A model generated the notes under the pieces. It had not been told where the DNA came from and ran no database searches. It worked only from the letters and a program-made list of their open reading frames with translations. The position numbers were made by a program, and so were the translations under genes. DNA of 64,000 bases, from NCBI RefSeq assembly GCF_964204645.1, contig NC_134030.1, forward strand, positions 8,986,278-9,050,277, given 5' to 3'. Positions 23,679 through 36,153 of this stretch are shown here, piece by piece (positions within the stretch are counted from its first letter, which is position 1; the number at the start of each line of letters is the position of its first letter). The stretch comes from Tubulanus polymorphus (lineage: Eukaryota > Nemertea > Palaeonemertea > Tubulaniformes > Tubulanidae).

Positions 23679-23790
23679 GTAAGTACATCGTGTCCATTTT
23701 CGTATTTTCAGAATCAAGTTGAACATTTTCATCTGAAATCTTTCTTCTAATCTATGTAGCCTATATGAATTTGTGATGATCTTTTTCTAG

Positions 23791-23848
23791 GTGAATGGGA
23801 CGTTAGTTGCTGGTTCAAATCACAAAGAAGTGGTCCGGCTAATCAAAT
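23791..23848 (+). CDS. ARHGEF11/12: ARHGEF11/12-like RhoGEF, PDZ domain exon 3
   Basis: Acceptor CTTTTTCTAG|GTG, donor AAAT|GTAAGT; phase 0 in, phase 1 out. It encodes VNGTLVAGSNHKEVVRLIK, containing the beta-D strand and the alpha-B helix that lines the ligand groove. The helix's first position is His (SNH-KEVV), as expected for a class I PDZ. The open frame runs on for about 50 codons beyond the donor, but the phase match with 38985 favours splicing. Confidence 0.92.
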
Positions 23849-24926
23849 GTAAGTGTAAAATCCCTTTTGCGTGCCATTGTGAACTTATCTATAGATTGGG
23901 AGTCAATTGCCCATCAGGTGCAGTTGGTCATTTTGCCATTTTGTTTCTCCTTGTGCTTTTTCTTGTGGTGCCAGGACTTATGAACCTTTTGGTTTGAGCT
24001 TAGACAAGCTTACACTTCTGTCACACATGCTCGCCATGCGATGTTTTGATCCATAATTTTGTGAATATTCAGTTGGTCTGTGTATGTTATGCATCATTGT
24101 GTTTAGTGAGGATTTTGAATTCAGAATAAACAAAGAATTCACATACACTTGTTTTCATTTTCATTTATCAGCAATAGTTTAATGAGAATACACTCGCGTG
24201 ATGCTGAAAACAGCTTCCACGGCCCGTGGTGCCACCTACTGTGTTTTGTTATGCTATTGAATAGGTAATGACGTCACAGCAACCTCTCCATTTTTCAGCA
24301 CTACGTGTGCATATACCGGGTAATAAACTATCGCTGATTAATGAGAAAAAAAACAACTTTGGGTAAAATTGTTTAGTTCTGAAGGCAAAATCCTTATGAA
24401 CAAATTAATGCAAAATAAAGGTAGATTAACTGATTATTAACGGAATAATGGAACAAAACATCGCACGAAGAGCATGTGCAACAGTAGTTAATATAGGCAT
24501 GTAGATGTAAGTACATATAATGCTATATGTACGCTGATACTGTTTTAACAAAAGATATTTGACTTGACTCGATATTTGAAGGTGACTTTTTTCTGCGCGA
24601 AATCAGTCAACAGCTCGCTCGAAGATAATGCCATAATTCTAACAGCGGATTAATTAGAAACCTCACAACTACAGCTGTATCCCGGAGCTCTATGGTAGGA
24701 GATGATATTGCAAGACCTAGGATTCAACCCGAAAGTATTTCTTCTGAGAATATCTCAGAAAGGTGTCAATGTTCTATCAGCCAACAGTGTCTGCTAGATG
24801 GTTCATAGAAATTGTGCTATCCAGTTACAGAGTAGCGTTTCTATCTGCTGCATGTGTTTCAGACTTGTTTCTAATTCATTCTCAATTAACACTATTTTCA
24901 AAGAAAACATGGAAATGCTAATACCT

Positions 24927-25030
24927 GGGACCAGTTTCGCAAAACAAATTCACGATTATTTGGTAATCACAACCTCATTCATTGAACTCAAGAATTGAAG
25001 TTTGTTTAACTAGCTTCGGGAAACTGGGCC
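24927..25030. mobile_element. Foldback MITE, family B (GGGACCAGTTTCGC ends)
   Basis: GGGACCAGTTTCGCAAAACAA at the left pairs with a right end reading CTTCGGGAAACTGGGCCC. It shares the CCAGTTTC/GAAACTGG termini with the copy at 54507-54636. Confidence 0.7.
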
Positions 25031-26073
25031 CTTTTAGGCAGAATGTTGTTGGACATGATAAGAACTAAATTCTCTGAACAGTTGCCTTTCACGATATTTC
25101 GTAGTTCATGAAATTATTATTAGATGGCAGCACTGAATAATGTGGATGCGGATGAAAGATATGCATGTTGATATGTTTGATGTGCTGGTAGTCACATTCA
25201 AATGAGTTATAGGCATAATTAGAGCCTCAGCCTAGTGCTCAATCTAGTAAACAGTATTCTCTTCACAGTTTTCTTTACTCTAGAGAGATGCAATGGCCCT
25301 TGTACGGTTTAGGCAGATGGATCTGTTCATCAAATAATGGTTTGTGGGGCAGCTGCATTTCTTGATCAGTGGAACTTCTCTGGGCTTCCTACCCCAATCG
25401 GGAAAGAGGAACCTCGAATATCGACCGACACTATTCACTCCCCATCAAGTTTTGGCATGTAGACCTATAACAGTGGGGGTGTTGTCAAAATTTTTTTAAC
25501 CAAAGTAAAAAAGGATAAAAAAGCCTGACAAGTCAAGAATTCGGACAAGTTATTATGAGACGACTTATCGTCACTGCATTTTCACTGTCATGATATTTTT
25601 TGTCAAAGAGTGGCAGCGGAAACGTAAGCCAGGTATCAATTACTGGTTGGCTCTTTGGGCCCCATTACTGCTGCAGTATGGCCTGTAATTTTGTTCATCA
25701 GTTAGTCAACAAGTGGCTCTAGCTTTCCTCTCTGGTGCCTCTTTCTCTCGACTATTTTCATAACCATAGCAACAGCATATACTTCACAACAGCACGTATA
25801 CCAATTATCGTAATACTAATAGTCTTTACGAATGTGACTTTCACTCGATGGATCAGGACATTTCGTGGAACTGGTTTTTTTCATCGGGCGGCTCCGTGTG
25901 AAAATCGCCGCCTGCGTTGTCGTCGATCATCCGGCCGACCCGTGTCGTGAATGGAGCATCGATTGTGGTTAAAATTGTTTTGAATTATCAATGAATCTGT
26001 CTACATTAGTAGACTGGATGGATTTTTTCCGAATTTCTTGTCATAGGCAAACTGAAAGTGCAATATACGTGTA

Positions 26074-26388
26074 AGCCGGGCGTAGGTCGGCCTTGCGACG
26101 GCTTGCAACTCACTGCGACGCGACTCACTGCGGCCGCCAGCGACGATCGCGTCGCAACGACCAACCAACCTACGCTACCTTGCGACTGCCCCTACGCAAC
26201 TACCTACGCAATGAGTCGCACATGTTCTACTTTCTGCGACGCGACGCGACCATCGCAACCGATCTACGCGCTCTTGCGACTGGGAGCAACCTGTCGCACA
26301 CAATCGCTGATAATCGCGTCGCAACCGACTTGCGCGGCCACTTGTGACGCAACGCGTTCGCGTCGCAAGGTCGACCTACGCCCGGCTT
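26074..26388. mobile_element. Foldback element rich in GCGACGCGAC motifs
   Basis: The left end AGCCGGGCGTAGGTCGG and the right end CGACCTACGCCCGGCTT are inverted repeats, flanked by TA on both sides (26072-26073, 26389-26390). This suggests a Tc1/mariner-type TA duplication. The interior is a degenerate array of TTGCGACG / CGTCGCAA motifs in both orientations, with GC and CpG content far above its AT-rich surroundings. Open frames across it have no recognisable product. Confidence 0.7.
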
Positions 26389-27899
26389 TAGATTGCGTGT
26401 TCATTTCTTCTATAGGAAAATCATGGCTCTAGAATGCTATCTATTTATTTGCTCTAGGCTGATAGATTTTCTGGTATCTCGTGTATGTGTGTTTCGCCAT
26501 TCTCTAGCTCCTTTTCATGCGAGATGAGTCGAATTGTTTTTTGCGTTAACCATCTGTTGGTTAGGTAATTTCCTTTCGCTTTGGTAACTCCTAGAGTTCT
26601 ATTTTACCGTAGTTCCCTAAGCATTCCTAGATATGCACATAATAACCTTGATACCAACTTCTACCTATTCATCTTGAATAGGAATTATCTACTTCTTTCT
26701 ATATTCTATCGTTCGCTGGGGCGGATCCAGGGTCAAAAGCAAGGGGGGTTGTCCACTCCGGAAATTTAGGGCCTTTTTCTAAGTTTTGCTGGAATTTCAT
26801 CGTTCACATGCACAATGATGTTTTCGATCTTCTAGAATTGGTAAAACAGCTAATTACAGCTAGAATTTTGCTATTTTTTTCAGTTGTTCAATCATGATTT
26901 TGATTGTTCAATCGTAATTTCGATCTTCAGAAAATATTCAGCCCTGAATATTTGAGCATGGAAATTTTAAAGGACCTCAAAATAGACATCCCCCTTGATC
27001 CGTGACTGGGTTCAAAAGTTTCTGCCAATTCCTCCTCCTCTGTGACAGTTGAAATCTTCTCTTGAGAAAAATATTCCGTCTTCCAGAAGCGTGCGATCAA
27101 AGAGGGCATAGCCATCAAAATGGCTAGGTTTTAACTGCGATGAGTGGTTATGACCGCCGCCTAGTCTCCTCCTCCCACTGACTACTGACTCCTTAACCTG
27201 GTATGTTTTTTTACTGACAGGTACAACTGCGCGGCTCACCTTCTCGGTTTGATCGCATTTTACCGATGTTTTGTGTTCTCGTATTTTCGATGAATATAGT
27301 TGCGTGAGTCAGGAGACAGTGTTCGAAATGTCAGGAAAACTGCGTACGTACACCGCCTGCGCGTACATACAAGATAGACAAATGAGTAAAAGATGATAGC
27401 TGATATTTAAGTATATGCTCTATAGAAACAATAGAAACAGTTAATGTACTCATTCTAGAAGGAATTCTCCATTCGGCAAGAAAAATAAATACCAAAGGCC
27501 AAATCATTGACGCTTTCGTCTTGATAGGATGGTTGTGGCACTGTGTAGATGATTTTTACGGTTCACCGCGGTTTGCGGTAGTCTTTTTCCCTATATCCGA
27601 TCAGAATTCCAGCGAGGTGAATTTTTATGTTTCCGCTCTCGTCAGAACGTCCGTCGTCGTGCGCTTGAGTTTAACGGGAATCAGAGACGACGCTATAATT
27701 CAGTTTTTCGTGTTAACATATCCCGGATTTAAGCTCTTGGCTGAAATAAAGCAGTGGTGGGTACGCAAGAGGGGTGTATTAGTCTGAAAGCTGGAGATCG
27801 ATGATGTGATGATCGAAGCTGCAATAGTCGTTAGTCGTAACTTCCTTATACAAATTCTAAATCAGGATATCATGGATTCTATGATATTACTGTAAACAT

Positions 27900-28200
27900 G
27901 GTTCCCACAGAACAGGGAAATTGGGAAAAACTTGGGAATTTTGAAATAATTATTCCCGGTTTGGAAATATTTGGGAATTTGAAATATTTTCCTCATATCA
28001 GGGAAATATTTGGGAAATTCATTACATTTCACATATTGCATTTGCCAAGGGTAACTTTCTTCAGCAGTTTCCCTTGAAAATCACCTTTATCAACCAGTCG
28101 CCGCTAAAATGTTGACTGTTGAACGACGATATGTGTTCATTTGCATTTGGGAAAATTGAAAAATCACCCATGAAATACATGGGAAAAACTTGGGAATTTT
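27900..28200. repeat. GGGAAATTTGGGAA dispersed repeat (family C relative)
   Basis: Repeated GGGAATTTTGAAAT and GGGAAATATTTGGGAA blocks resemble the family C copies at 36895-37149, 43887-44275 and 47790-47985. Boundaries are not clear. Confidence 0.5.
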
Positions 28201-30390
28201 GAATTCATATAACTGTTTGTTGGCGTATGTTTCGTCAGCGAAGAGTGATTGTCGAGTGATTCTATCGTTCTTCCGCGTTTGGAGTTTGCCAAATTCGTAC
28301 TTGGCATCGCACCGTCGACCTAAAGGATTTTGAAAGTTACCTAAGCACTGCTGCCGATGTTACGATGATAACGTGTTGCCGAGTTATCGGAAGGAATATT
28401 CTGCTTCCATACATTACGGATACAGATGTAGATTGATAGTGCCTGGAAAGATTTATCGCGTTGTTCTCGGGGAGGGTCTAGGTGTAGTAGTTGGAATATA
28501 TCACGGCCATTATCGAACAAGTTTTCGATGACAGGAATCGGGTTAATGTAGATTTCATCGCCGTACCTGGTTGTGGCTCGTGCGCGCGTGGAATGCCTGA
28601 ACATATCGTTTCGTATCATCATTCGGAAGTTTTCAAGTTGGGAAGTGTCGGCGTCTTTTTATTCCGGGCATCTTGTGGTGTATAACGCTAGCTGCAGAGT
28701 CATATTGGGAGTTTGATGAGGAAGCGATCGGTAAATAAGTTAGTTGACTTGATAGTGCATGTTAGTAGGATGATTTAACTATTGAGTATTGTGACTGAGA
28801 AAGTACCATCCTAAAAGTTTTCAACAGTTACCCTAATGTACCTCAGAAGAAAAAGTGCTAAGTTGATAATATTATAATTCGTTGGATCGGGCGAGAGCGC
28901 AAAAAAGTCAGCACCTCACTCTGGATATCATAATTGAGTGTCTTATGTTCTGTGAACTGAATGAGGTCATCTAGGTAACCTCTCTCGGTTCTCGTAGGCT
29001 AACCGTTATCAAAAGGCACACACAAAGTAATCAGTAATCGTTCCCTGGGTTTTAGTTCATCAGCTATGTCAATTAAGATTATACTGGTTTAGGTAGTATT
29101 ATTCTGTACTATTAACGGGTGGTGCTACATCAAAGTTCAAGTGCTGTTCACGCAGTTAATTCAACGCGCTTATTCCCCGTACTTCGACTGACTTCGATGA
29201 TGATGATGACGCAGTTTGATAAGTCCGCTGCGAAAATTCTGTCGATTTTTCGTTAACCCATTTTGGGATTTACCGAGTTGACCAGACACTTTAGCCAGAG
29301 GTTAGAATACCTGAAAATAATACGATTGATATCGGCGCTGGTTGCTGTCATAACAGAATATAAAAAATTCAGATCGCTATCAGGTCTACACATCAACGAA
29401 GACGTCGAAGGAGAATTGCAAAATTTTTTGGAATATCTGTTACCTCTCGCTTGTGTTCCTTCGTCCGAATAAGTCGCTAGTCCAGTAAAGTGGATTTGTC
29501 AAGGAGGGCTCGCAGGTTTAAACGTGAATAAGTTCTCGTTTCGGTAATTTGACCGAACTAGCAGAAGCGTATCAACTGCAAACGTTTCACATTTATCATC
29601 ATCATCATCATCATCGATGTTCAGCGATACTAGAAATAACTTCCTTTCCGTCAAGGTTTTCATCTTGTTTAACGTGGCTCTCTCTGCATGAGCACTATAT
29701 ACTGTACGGAGTAAACTAGTGAAGTTAGTTATTGTTTCATGCGTATTGCACAAATGCTGAAAATAGTCCGGAACGATTCGCGCAAAATTTCTGATAAGTT
29801 TTGAAATTGCGGACGGGTTAGGATATTCACACCGTGGTAAATGAACACATTTCGTCCAGAAAAAGGTTCTTAACGATACAAATTTATCGAAGTTGCATTC
29901 GTAGTACCTCAAAACAGTTTGAAAGTTCACTGGATTCTTATACTGTTGGAGTTAAATCGAGGTATTCGGTTATAGCGCGCGACATCAAGTTTTTTTAAAA
30001 GCGTAGACGCGTATGATATATTTCACCGGAAATGATAGCTACGAACGCTGCACTCGTGTTGATTACTTGTATTGTGCGAAGGAAACGCGCGATCGCTACA
30101 TCCTGACTACGAGTCGCGAAAGTTGTCTGGAGAAAAACAAGAACGTGTTCACACGAAGACAAAAACGTTTTTCTTATAAACTTTTACTTAGGCTGTGGAG
30201 TATCGTAATACGGTATCCTGATCCTGAAGTGCGATCTTGGTGACAGAAGATTCCGTTATGCTACACGCAGCGCAATCTCTTTTCGATATTGTTTTCTAGA
30301 TCGAAGAACTCCCTGCGCGCAGCTTTAAAAGAATATAGGAATATTTTCCCACGTATACCGTCCGTACTGCCGAGCGTTTAGTACACGATG

Positions 30391-30400
30391 TATATATAAG
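30391..30400 (+). promoter_or_regulatory. Possible TATA box upstream of N3
   Basis: TATATATAAG lies about 545 bp upstream of the N3 ATG, in a region leading into CpG-rich sequence. The motif is a good TATA match, but AT runs are common here and no start site is proven. Confidence 0.25.
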
Positions 30401-30638
30401 TGTGTTGGTGTATTAGCGTAAAAAACGAAGTATCTTCACCATCAACAACAACGCTTTTACAGGTGTTTTGTTACCGGCGTATATAGATTCACCAGACAAC
30501 AAGTATAGTCTTTTGCGTCATAGTCCGTGGCGGAATTTTGTTTACCCGCAGATTAGTGTCGGCGTTAAATCGAAAAGTAACCTTTTTCGATGGTTTGAAA
30601 TCGTCTCAATTTGGCCGCGAATGGATTTATCGCGAAAA

Positions 30639-30792
30639 TAGTTTTATATAGATTTCTCCGATCTCTGATACAGTAACACCGTGTATATGTAATGTAGTTG
30701 AAAGCTGTGTTATAGTTTTTATATAGATTTCTCCGATCTTTGATCGCTGATACAGTAGTACATGTACATGTGATGTAGTTGAAAGCTGTGTT
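30639..30792 (+). repeat. Tandem duplication of a 74-80 bp unit
   Basis: Two head-to-tail copies share TATATAGATTTCTCCGATCT and GTAGTTGAAAGCTGTGTT; the second has a few extra bases. It lies in the likely 5' UTR or promoter of N3. Confidence 0.85.
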
Positions 30793-30944
30793 AAAATACA
30801 TACAATCGGTTGATTTAGTTTTATCTGATACGGAATACGGATCATGGCAGGCTTTAAGTCGAATTTAACAGCGGATTGAAATTTTCCGCTGGATCCGGAG
30901 GAATTTTATCGCTACATATCTCATTTGTTGTCATCGTCGTCGTC

Positions 30945-31149
30945 ATGAGAACGAATACGGCGGGTACGGCGAGCCCGAAAATGGCGGCCGCGTCGAAAAC
31001 GTCGACGTCGTCCCCGGGCTCGAAACACAATCGCGGTCATAGTTTTCCGTCATCAAATTCGGGTTCGTCATCGCCGAGTTCATCGTCGAAACCGAGCCGC
31101 GGAAATAGCCTGACGACGCATTCGGCGCGCGAAGTCATGAGAAAACTTT
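30945..31149 (+). CDS. ARHGEF11/12: ARHGEF11/12-like RhoGEF, alternative first coding exon N3 (Ser-rich)
   Basis: This encodes 68 residues plus one base. It starts MRTNTAGTASPKMAAASKTS, is followed by Ser/Pro/Lys-rich sequence, and ends HSAREVMRKL. The donor CTTT|GTAAGT at 31150 is near-consensus and leaves phase 1, as required by the acceptor at 38985 (T+CT = Ser). No in-frame ATG precedes 30945. GC3 and CpG content match the other first exons. If used, the isoform would skip the linker and first three PDZ exons and carry only the last PDZ strand (SGSYVALTLLGRPPG). The alternative is an unrelated nested gene. Confidence 0.6.
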
Positions 31150-31214
31150 GTAAGTATTCCAATTATACTACTATAATGCGCTACGACTCTTTTCTACTTT
31201 TCGAAGACCTCGAC

Positions 31215-31460
31215 AGGGTGGCCGCTTACTTTGGAAATCAGGGAATAGTCGGGGAATTTCGTGAAATTGCTACAAATCAGGGAAAAGTCGTAGAAATTTG
31301 TTGAGATTGCTACATTGAGCGTAAAATCAAACAGTTTCCGTCATATATGTCTTGTTTGGATTCTTAGCAGATCAGATGAAGTCATGGCATACAATGTGCA
31401 TGTCAGGGAATAGTCACGGAAAACACATCAAATCAAAGCGGCCACCTTGCTTGATTTTTA
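31215..31460. repeat. Family C dispersed repeat copy
   Basis: Blocks GGAAATCAGGGAATAGTCGG, AATTTGTTGAGATTGCTA and CATGTCAGGGAATAGTCA match copies near 20975-21135 and 47790-47985. It starts 65 bp after the N3 donor. Confidence 0.6.
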
Positions 31461-33310
31461 TGGATGATAAGTTTTCATCGTAGTGTGGTCGATCAACTCA
31501 AATAACGAGTGGTTCTAACCAGCCTTTCTTGTTAAGTTTGGTCGGTATGCGTATTCTTTTCTTTAAGTGGTTCGCGTTGCCAAAAAGTTCGTATTTACTT
31601 TTAATCGATTCCTTGAGATCGTCATTGAGATCTGGAGGTATGGACTTTTCCAGAAATGATGGTGCCTGTAGATATCGCTGTGATAACCACCAACCCGTTA
31701 AGCGTGATTAGCCTGATTTTCAAAGAACCAAACATCCGGTAAATTTGATGAGGTCATAGAAGGTGCCATCATTGCTGTTAAGGTTCTTGGTTTTGTTTTG
31801 GCATTGATTTTTATGCCGTTTTTTAACTTTTCATCAAAGATGCTAAGAAATTGGGTTGGCTCTAGAAGTAGATCTGTAAGTTGGGTAAGGATGGACTCGC
31901 GTTTTGAAAATACCTAGAATTTGCTGATGAATACACGGAAGTGTACGTAGTAGGTAGCTTGTACGTATAGGAATGGATTACAGGTATGGTTATCAGCTGT
32001 TGTAAGCAGAATGAGTTGGAATTCTTGCTTTTGCTCCGTAGAGCGCATGGTTTAGATACACTGTTAATCCGGCATTCTTGCTCGGCTGTTTCGCTTCGAA
32101 CATCAGCCGTGTCAGCATCAGTCAAACTGTATCATAACCGGTATACAACACCTGTACATCATTATACACGTAGTGGGGTAAGGTTTATACAGGCTAATAG
32201 CCCCCTTTTCAACAATCCTCATCGAATAAAAGGTAGTTGAATGGTTGATTTTAGCATCTTTAACTGAAGGTCGGGGCCTTGAAATTGCGATCAGTTGTTA
32301 AAAAAGCTGATCTGAAATGAAGTCAACAATAAAAAGAAAAATTGGGATCACGTGCCTGATGACAGAACGATGTTCGCTTAGTTTTATGAAATTTGTCGTC
32401 GCGTTGAAGTGAAGCAGGGTTCTCTTTCAGCGCCGGTATCGGCCTGTCATTCTTCGCGTACTCCGTACTCCACGGGCGATTAGATTTACATTTGTAGATT
32501 AATGCATCGATTGAACACTCTCTGAAATTGATAAAGCGCTCGTTGCTGTTTAGATTTGAAATCCAGTTTGTCAATATTTCAACCTGTTCGTTCGTACGAA
32601 CGCTGAAATCAAAACAGTTTCGAACAGCGTTTGATTTTAGAATGACGACCGAAATTGATCGGGATTCAGACGGTTTTCCTGCCGCTTTTTTGCGACGAAT
32701 GAATATTTAGTGCTGTTTGTCCATATTTGATTTAGGTGTAATTCAATTAACGCGCTGTTTACTCGCGGAAGTGGAACCCGGAGAGGTTTCTCCTGTACGT
32801 ACACGTTCCCATGAACGGATGAATTTCTTCGAAGCATTCATTTTGGTTGCTTATTCATGATTATTCAGATTGATGAGAATAGGCTATATTGAACCTGCGA
32901 GCGACCATCTCGAGATCATCCGTAGATTGAACAAAGTTCGTTACTCTGAAAAATGGGAGTGAACCGGAGTTTTTCTCATCGGAATTTAGCTGAATGATAT
33001 TGCGGTACATAACGCGCTGGTTAACCAAAACCGGCCAAGGCAGTAAATCGAATGAATGAAGGAGCACGCGCGATCAATAAATGATAAGCCTATCGATATC
33101 GTTAGTCTCCACCCAAGCGTCAAATCTCGACTATCGAACTGTAATTGGATATTTTCAGTTGATCAGGAAAGAGTATGTTACCGGTTATCGCAGGACTTAA
33201 TGCAGTCATACTTGGCGCGTTTCCAAACTGTTTTCCCTTGTTGCACGAGGTTGTTTATTATGGCCAATGATGAAGATGGACTATGGCTTTGTTATGTAAA
33301 CATAGCAACG

Positions 33311-33505
33311 GTCACATGGAGATTTGGCACAGGCCAAATTGGCATGGATGCGGCCAGAGTCAAAATTGGCCCATGTCTAATTAGAAAGCGCGTTCACATG
33401 CTCGTAATAATTTGGCCCTGGCCAAACAGACACATGCCCATTTGGCACCTTTGTGAACAGTTGTTCCAGGCCTAATTTGGCATGGGCCAAAAGTGCTTGT
33501 GATAT
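33311..33505. mobile_element. Family E element, copy 3 (compact)
   Basis: An uninterrupted short copy beginning GTCACATGGAGATTTGGCAC and containing GGCCAAATTGGCATGGAT, TTTGGCACCTTTGTGAACAG and GGCATGGGCCAAAAGTGCTTGTG. It lacks most of the central segment present in copies 1 and 2. Confidence 0.75.
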
Positions 33506-33948
33506 ACATTTTCTTATTTCATGGCTGAATCATTGATTTAGAAAAATGCCGGGAACCCGTTTTGCATTCGAGAAAACTGCTGACTATTTTACCTTGAAAC
33601 AGTCTGACCGCTACACTTTGCCTAATTTCCAATGTTGCTTTTCGATTCATATGAAACATTACGCAAGCGATATATCTATCTATTAGATGAGGTTATCCTA
33701 TATTTATATTATCTTATTCTATACCCTCAATACATGCGCCTTGTATCATCCAGCCAGCCGGCGCGGTTATCAAACCAATCAAGTTGTTGCCATATCGACG
33801 CTTTTAGAATGCTCCGCTTTTTAAAAACAATGCTTTATAGATTTCCAGACACGTTTCATCCGGTTACTTCATCGTCGTCGAATTTCATACACGGCGGAAT
33901 ACGCGTACACGTGCACAAAATATATACTGAATACAAGACATCATATTC

Positions 33949-34278
33949 TATTGGAGCGGTTTGGCCGAGCGGTTAGTGCGTTCGGCTCTAGGAAGCCAGG
34001 TCGTGGGTTCGAACCCCGTACATTGCTGTAGTGTCCTCGGGCAAGACACTTATCCTCATTGCCTTTCTCCACCCAGGAGTAAATGGGTACCTGGTCTGAT
34101 AGATGACTCCTGAGCGCCTAGCAGCTGCTCGGATGTTACCTCTCCCCAGGGAGAGATGACTGATACATGGAATAGAGTTATAGACTGGGGATAATAATAC
34201 CAAGTTTGGAGCGCATTTGAACAAGACTCTAGTTTGGATACATGCGCTATATAAATGTCAATTATTATTATTATTATT
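33949..34278 (+). mobile_element. tRNA-derived SINE with (ATT)n tail
   Basis: The tRNA-like head carries an A-box (TGGCCGAGCGGT) and a B-box (GGGTTCGAACCCC). Next come a conserved-looking body (CTCGGGCAAGACACTTATCC, GTAAATGGGTACCTGG) and the 3' end GCGCTATATAAATGTCAATT followed by ATT repeats. ATATTC is duplicated at 33943-33948 and 34279-34284, a short target-site duplication. The body resembles domains shared by SINE superfamilies of many marine animals, but I do not assign a named family. The acceptor stem does not pair, so it is not a functional tRNA gene. Confidence 0.85.
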
Positions 34279-36089
34279 ATATTCAAAGGCAAATCTGATT
34301 GGTCGCGGGCAAATCTGATTCGTCGTGAAGAGAATTCGAAATGTCGATTGACTTGAACGTAGTTTTCAATTTGTAAGCGACTAATAAGTACCAACATAGG
34401 AAATGCTATATACAGCTACCGACAATGAACAGTCCGAAATTACATAGAAAACGTGGTAAAAGTGAAAGAACATACGCCCATCAGCCGTGTATTACGGTGA
34501 TTAGCGTTTAGGGACGTGGTGATATTACTGTGTTGGTGATGAAAATCGTCGCGTGACGCTGTTTTATGTTCACCCCTCGATCAACATCGCGAGGACTGTA
34601 TTCAGTTGTCTTATCCGTAGTCTGAATATGGATGCACAGTCCACGGCTTTTTTCAGGCAATGATTCATTCAACCTGGATGAAAAAAACTGGCCAATTTCG
34701 AGACTAGTTCGGCGATTTGCATTCCATATATGGTAAATGGCCATTTTTCGGTGAAGATAGAAATCGACTTATCCGGCTTTGGCTACGTAGGGCCGATTGA
34801 GAGCGAGAATATCGTAAATCAGAAAGTGGTTATTGAGAAACTGCTGAAATATGGTGTCTAATATCGTGTGTTAATATTGATCCACCACTAGATCATCGTC
34901 ACTCGAAGTCGCGCGCTCTTGCGTCGCGCATTTCAGCGACGTGAATGCACGTAGCGTAACCACGACTGCGTAAAGTGCTTCGGATGTACGCACCTTCCTC
35001 GAGTACAATCATCTCGCGTCGTACTGACTGTTTGAAGTTCAAATACCGCTTATTGGCCACGAGCGAGTGCGAGCAAGCGAGTGAAAGCCATCAGATTTCA
35101 TATCTCTCGGTTTTCATAGGATAAGTCCTCGTGGTATTCTAATAGCATAGTCTGTGCAACGTGTATAATGTTGATTCGATTTCTGGCTCCCGTAGATCTT
35201 CATTTCTACAAATTCACGCGTACTCGCTTACAATCAACGCCGATGATATTCTACCGAAATACGTCATTCATCATCTTCAGCGCGTCTTAAGGTTTGCTCC
35301 GATTACCGGAGGACACCGCATCGCGCGGTTCGATCGGCGCCCGTTTTCGTAGTCGTAGCCGAGATTGTCACCACCCGTGCGTGGTCGTCGTCGGTAGGTG
35401 CGGCAGCCACAGCAGCGGCGGCGGCTCATTCATGTATTCATGTAGTAATATACGCCAGATTTCGTCGAATGAGCCCGTCAGGTGATCTGATCTAAGACCG
35501 TTGGTGTGAGAGCTTGCGCCGGTGTTTGTCGTCGCTGCTGGTGCATCTGCGGCGGTGAACAACGACGCAGTCAGTGAAATCGTTACTATTGATCGGCTAA
35601 TTGGATAGTTACGTGTGTCGTGTGTGTACTGCAACGATGGACGACGCAACTCAACACATCACGGAACGATGAAATTGTCGGCTGCGAAGAATTGAAGCCG
35701 TTTAAGTTTGCGCTCGTTTTCATTGATAACTGCGCATCGTCGTCGTCGTAGTGGCCGCTGTTTGTCTATTGTGCCGCGATTAATTCGCTTTTGCCCAATG
35801 CTTTCTGATTTATACAGTAACGTATGAAATGACATGAAATGATGGGATTAACATCGAATATGTTTAATTCGCCGCCATCCTGGAATTGTATCCGTATTTT
35901 CGTCGCCATTGCGTCGTGAATAACTGCCGATACCCGGTTCTTAGGGATTTTACGCGATAAAAGTCAACAGCGGCGGGACGTAAGGAATCCTGCTGCTATC
36001 GGTTAAAGCCTCAGGTATCTTAAACTGAAACCCGAATGCGACTCGACGCGTTTCCGTAAAAAAATTGTTTACCGCTAAACGGAACGAAG

Positions 36090-36153
36090 ATGATACGAAG
36101 GAGACGAAGCAAACGTCGGCATAATTCGGATCTCACGTTGAAACTCGGCGAAG
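36090..36153 (+). CDS. ARHGEF11/12: ARHGEF11/12-like RhoGEF, alternative first coding exon N4 (short, basic)
   Basis: This is a very short first exon encoding MIRRRRSKRRHNSDLTLKLG and one more residue (Glu), plus one base. In-frame TAA at 36057-36059 closes the frame upstream, so 36090 is the start. The donor GAAG|GTAAAT at 36154 leaves phase 1, matching the acceptor at 38985 (G+CT = Ala). It lies at the 3' edge of a CpG-rich stretch. The Arg/Lys cluster could bind acidic lipid or act as a nuclear signal; this is speculation. Like N3 it would produce an isoform with only the last PDZ strand. Its small size makes it the least certain of the N3-N5 group. Confidence 0.45.

Larger units (their letters stand above)
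23849..30944 (+). other. 15-kb intron inside the PDZ coding region, first part
   Basis: This holds a foldback MITE (24927-25030), a GCGACGCGAC-rich foldback (26074-26388), GGGAAA-rich dispersed repeat (about 27900-28200) and a CpG-rich approach to first exon N3. An ATG-started 76-codon open frame at 30013-30243 could be chance or an upstream ORF. I see no other supportable exon. Short open frames around 27520-27790 and 28490-28685 lack matching splice sites. Confidence 0.6.
31150..36089 (+). other. Intron between N3 and N4: repeats, no supported exon
   Basis: This contains a family C copy (about 31215-31460), family E copy 3 (33311-33505) and a SINE (33949-34278). From about 34870 onward it becomes CpG-rich, with GTCGTCGTCGTAG-type motifs, consistent with a promoter region for N4. 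No open frame here has matching splice sites. Confidence 0.55.

Noticed and set aside
23849-23997. Read-through extension of PDZ exon 3
   Set aside because: The open frame continues, but the donor AAAT|GTAAGT and the exact phase match with the final PDZ strand at 38985 favour splicing.
26058-26432. Thr/Ala/Cys-rich open frames
   Set aside because: They are translations of the GCGACGCGAC foldback repeat in different frames.
33954-34020. tRNA gene
   Set aside because: A- and B-boxes are good but no acceptor stem closes, and it continues into a SINE body and tail with a target duplication.
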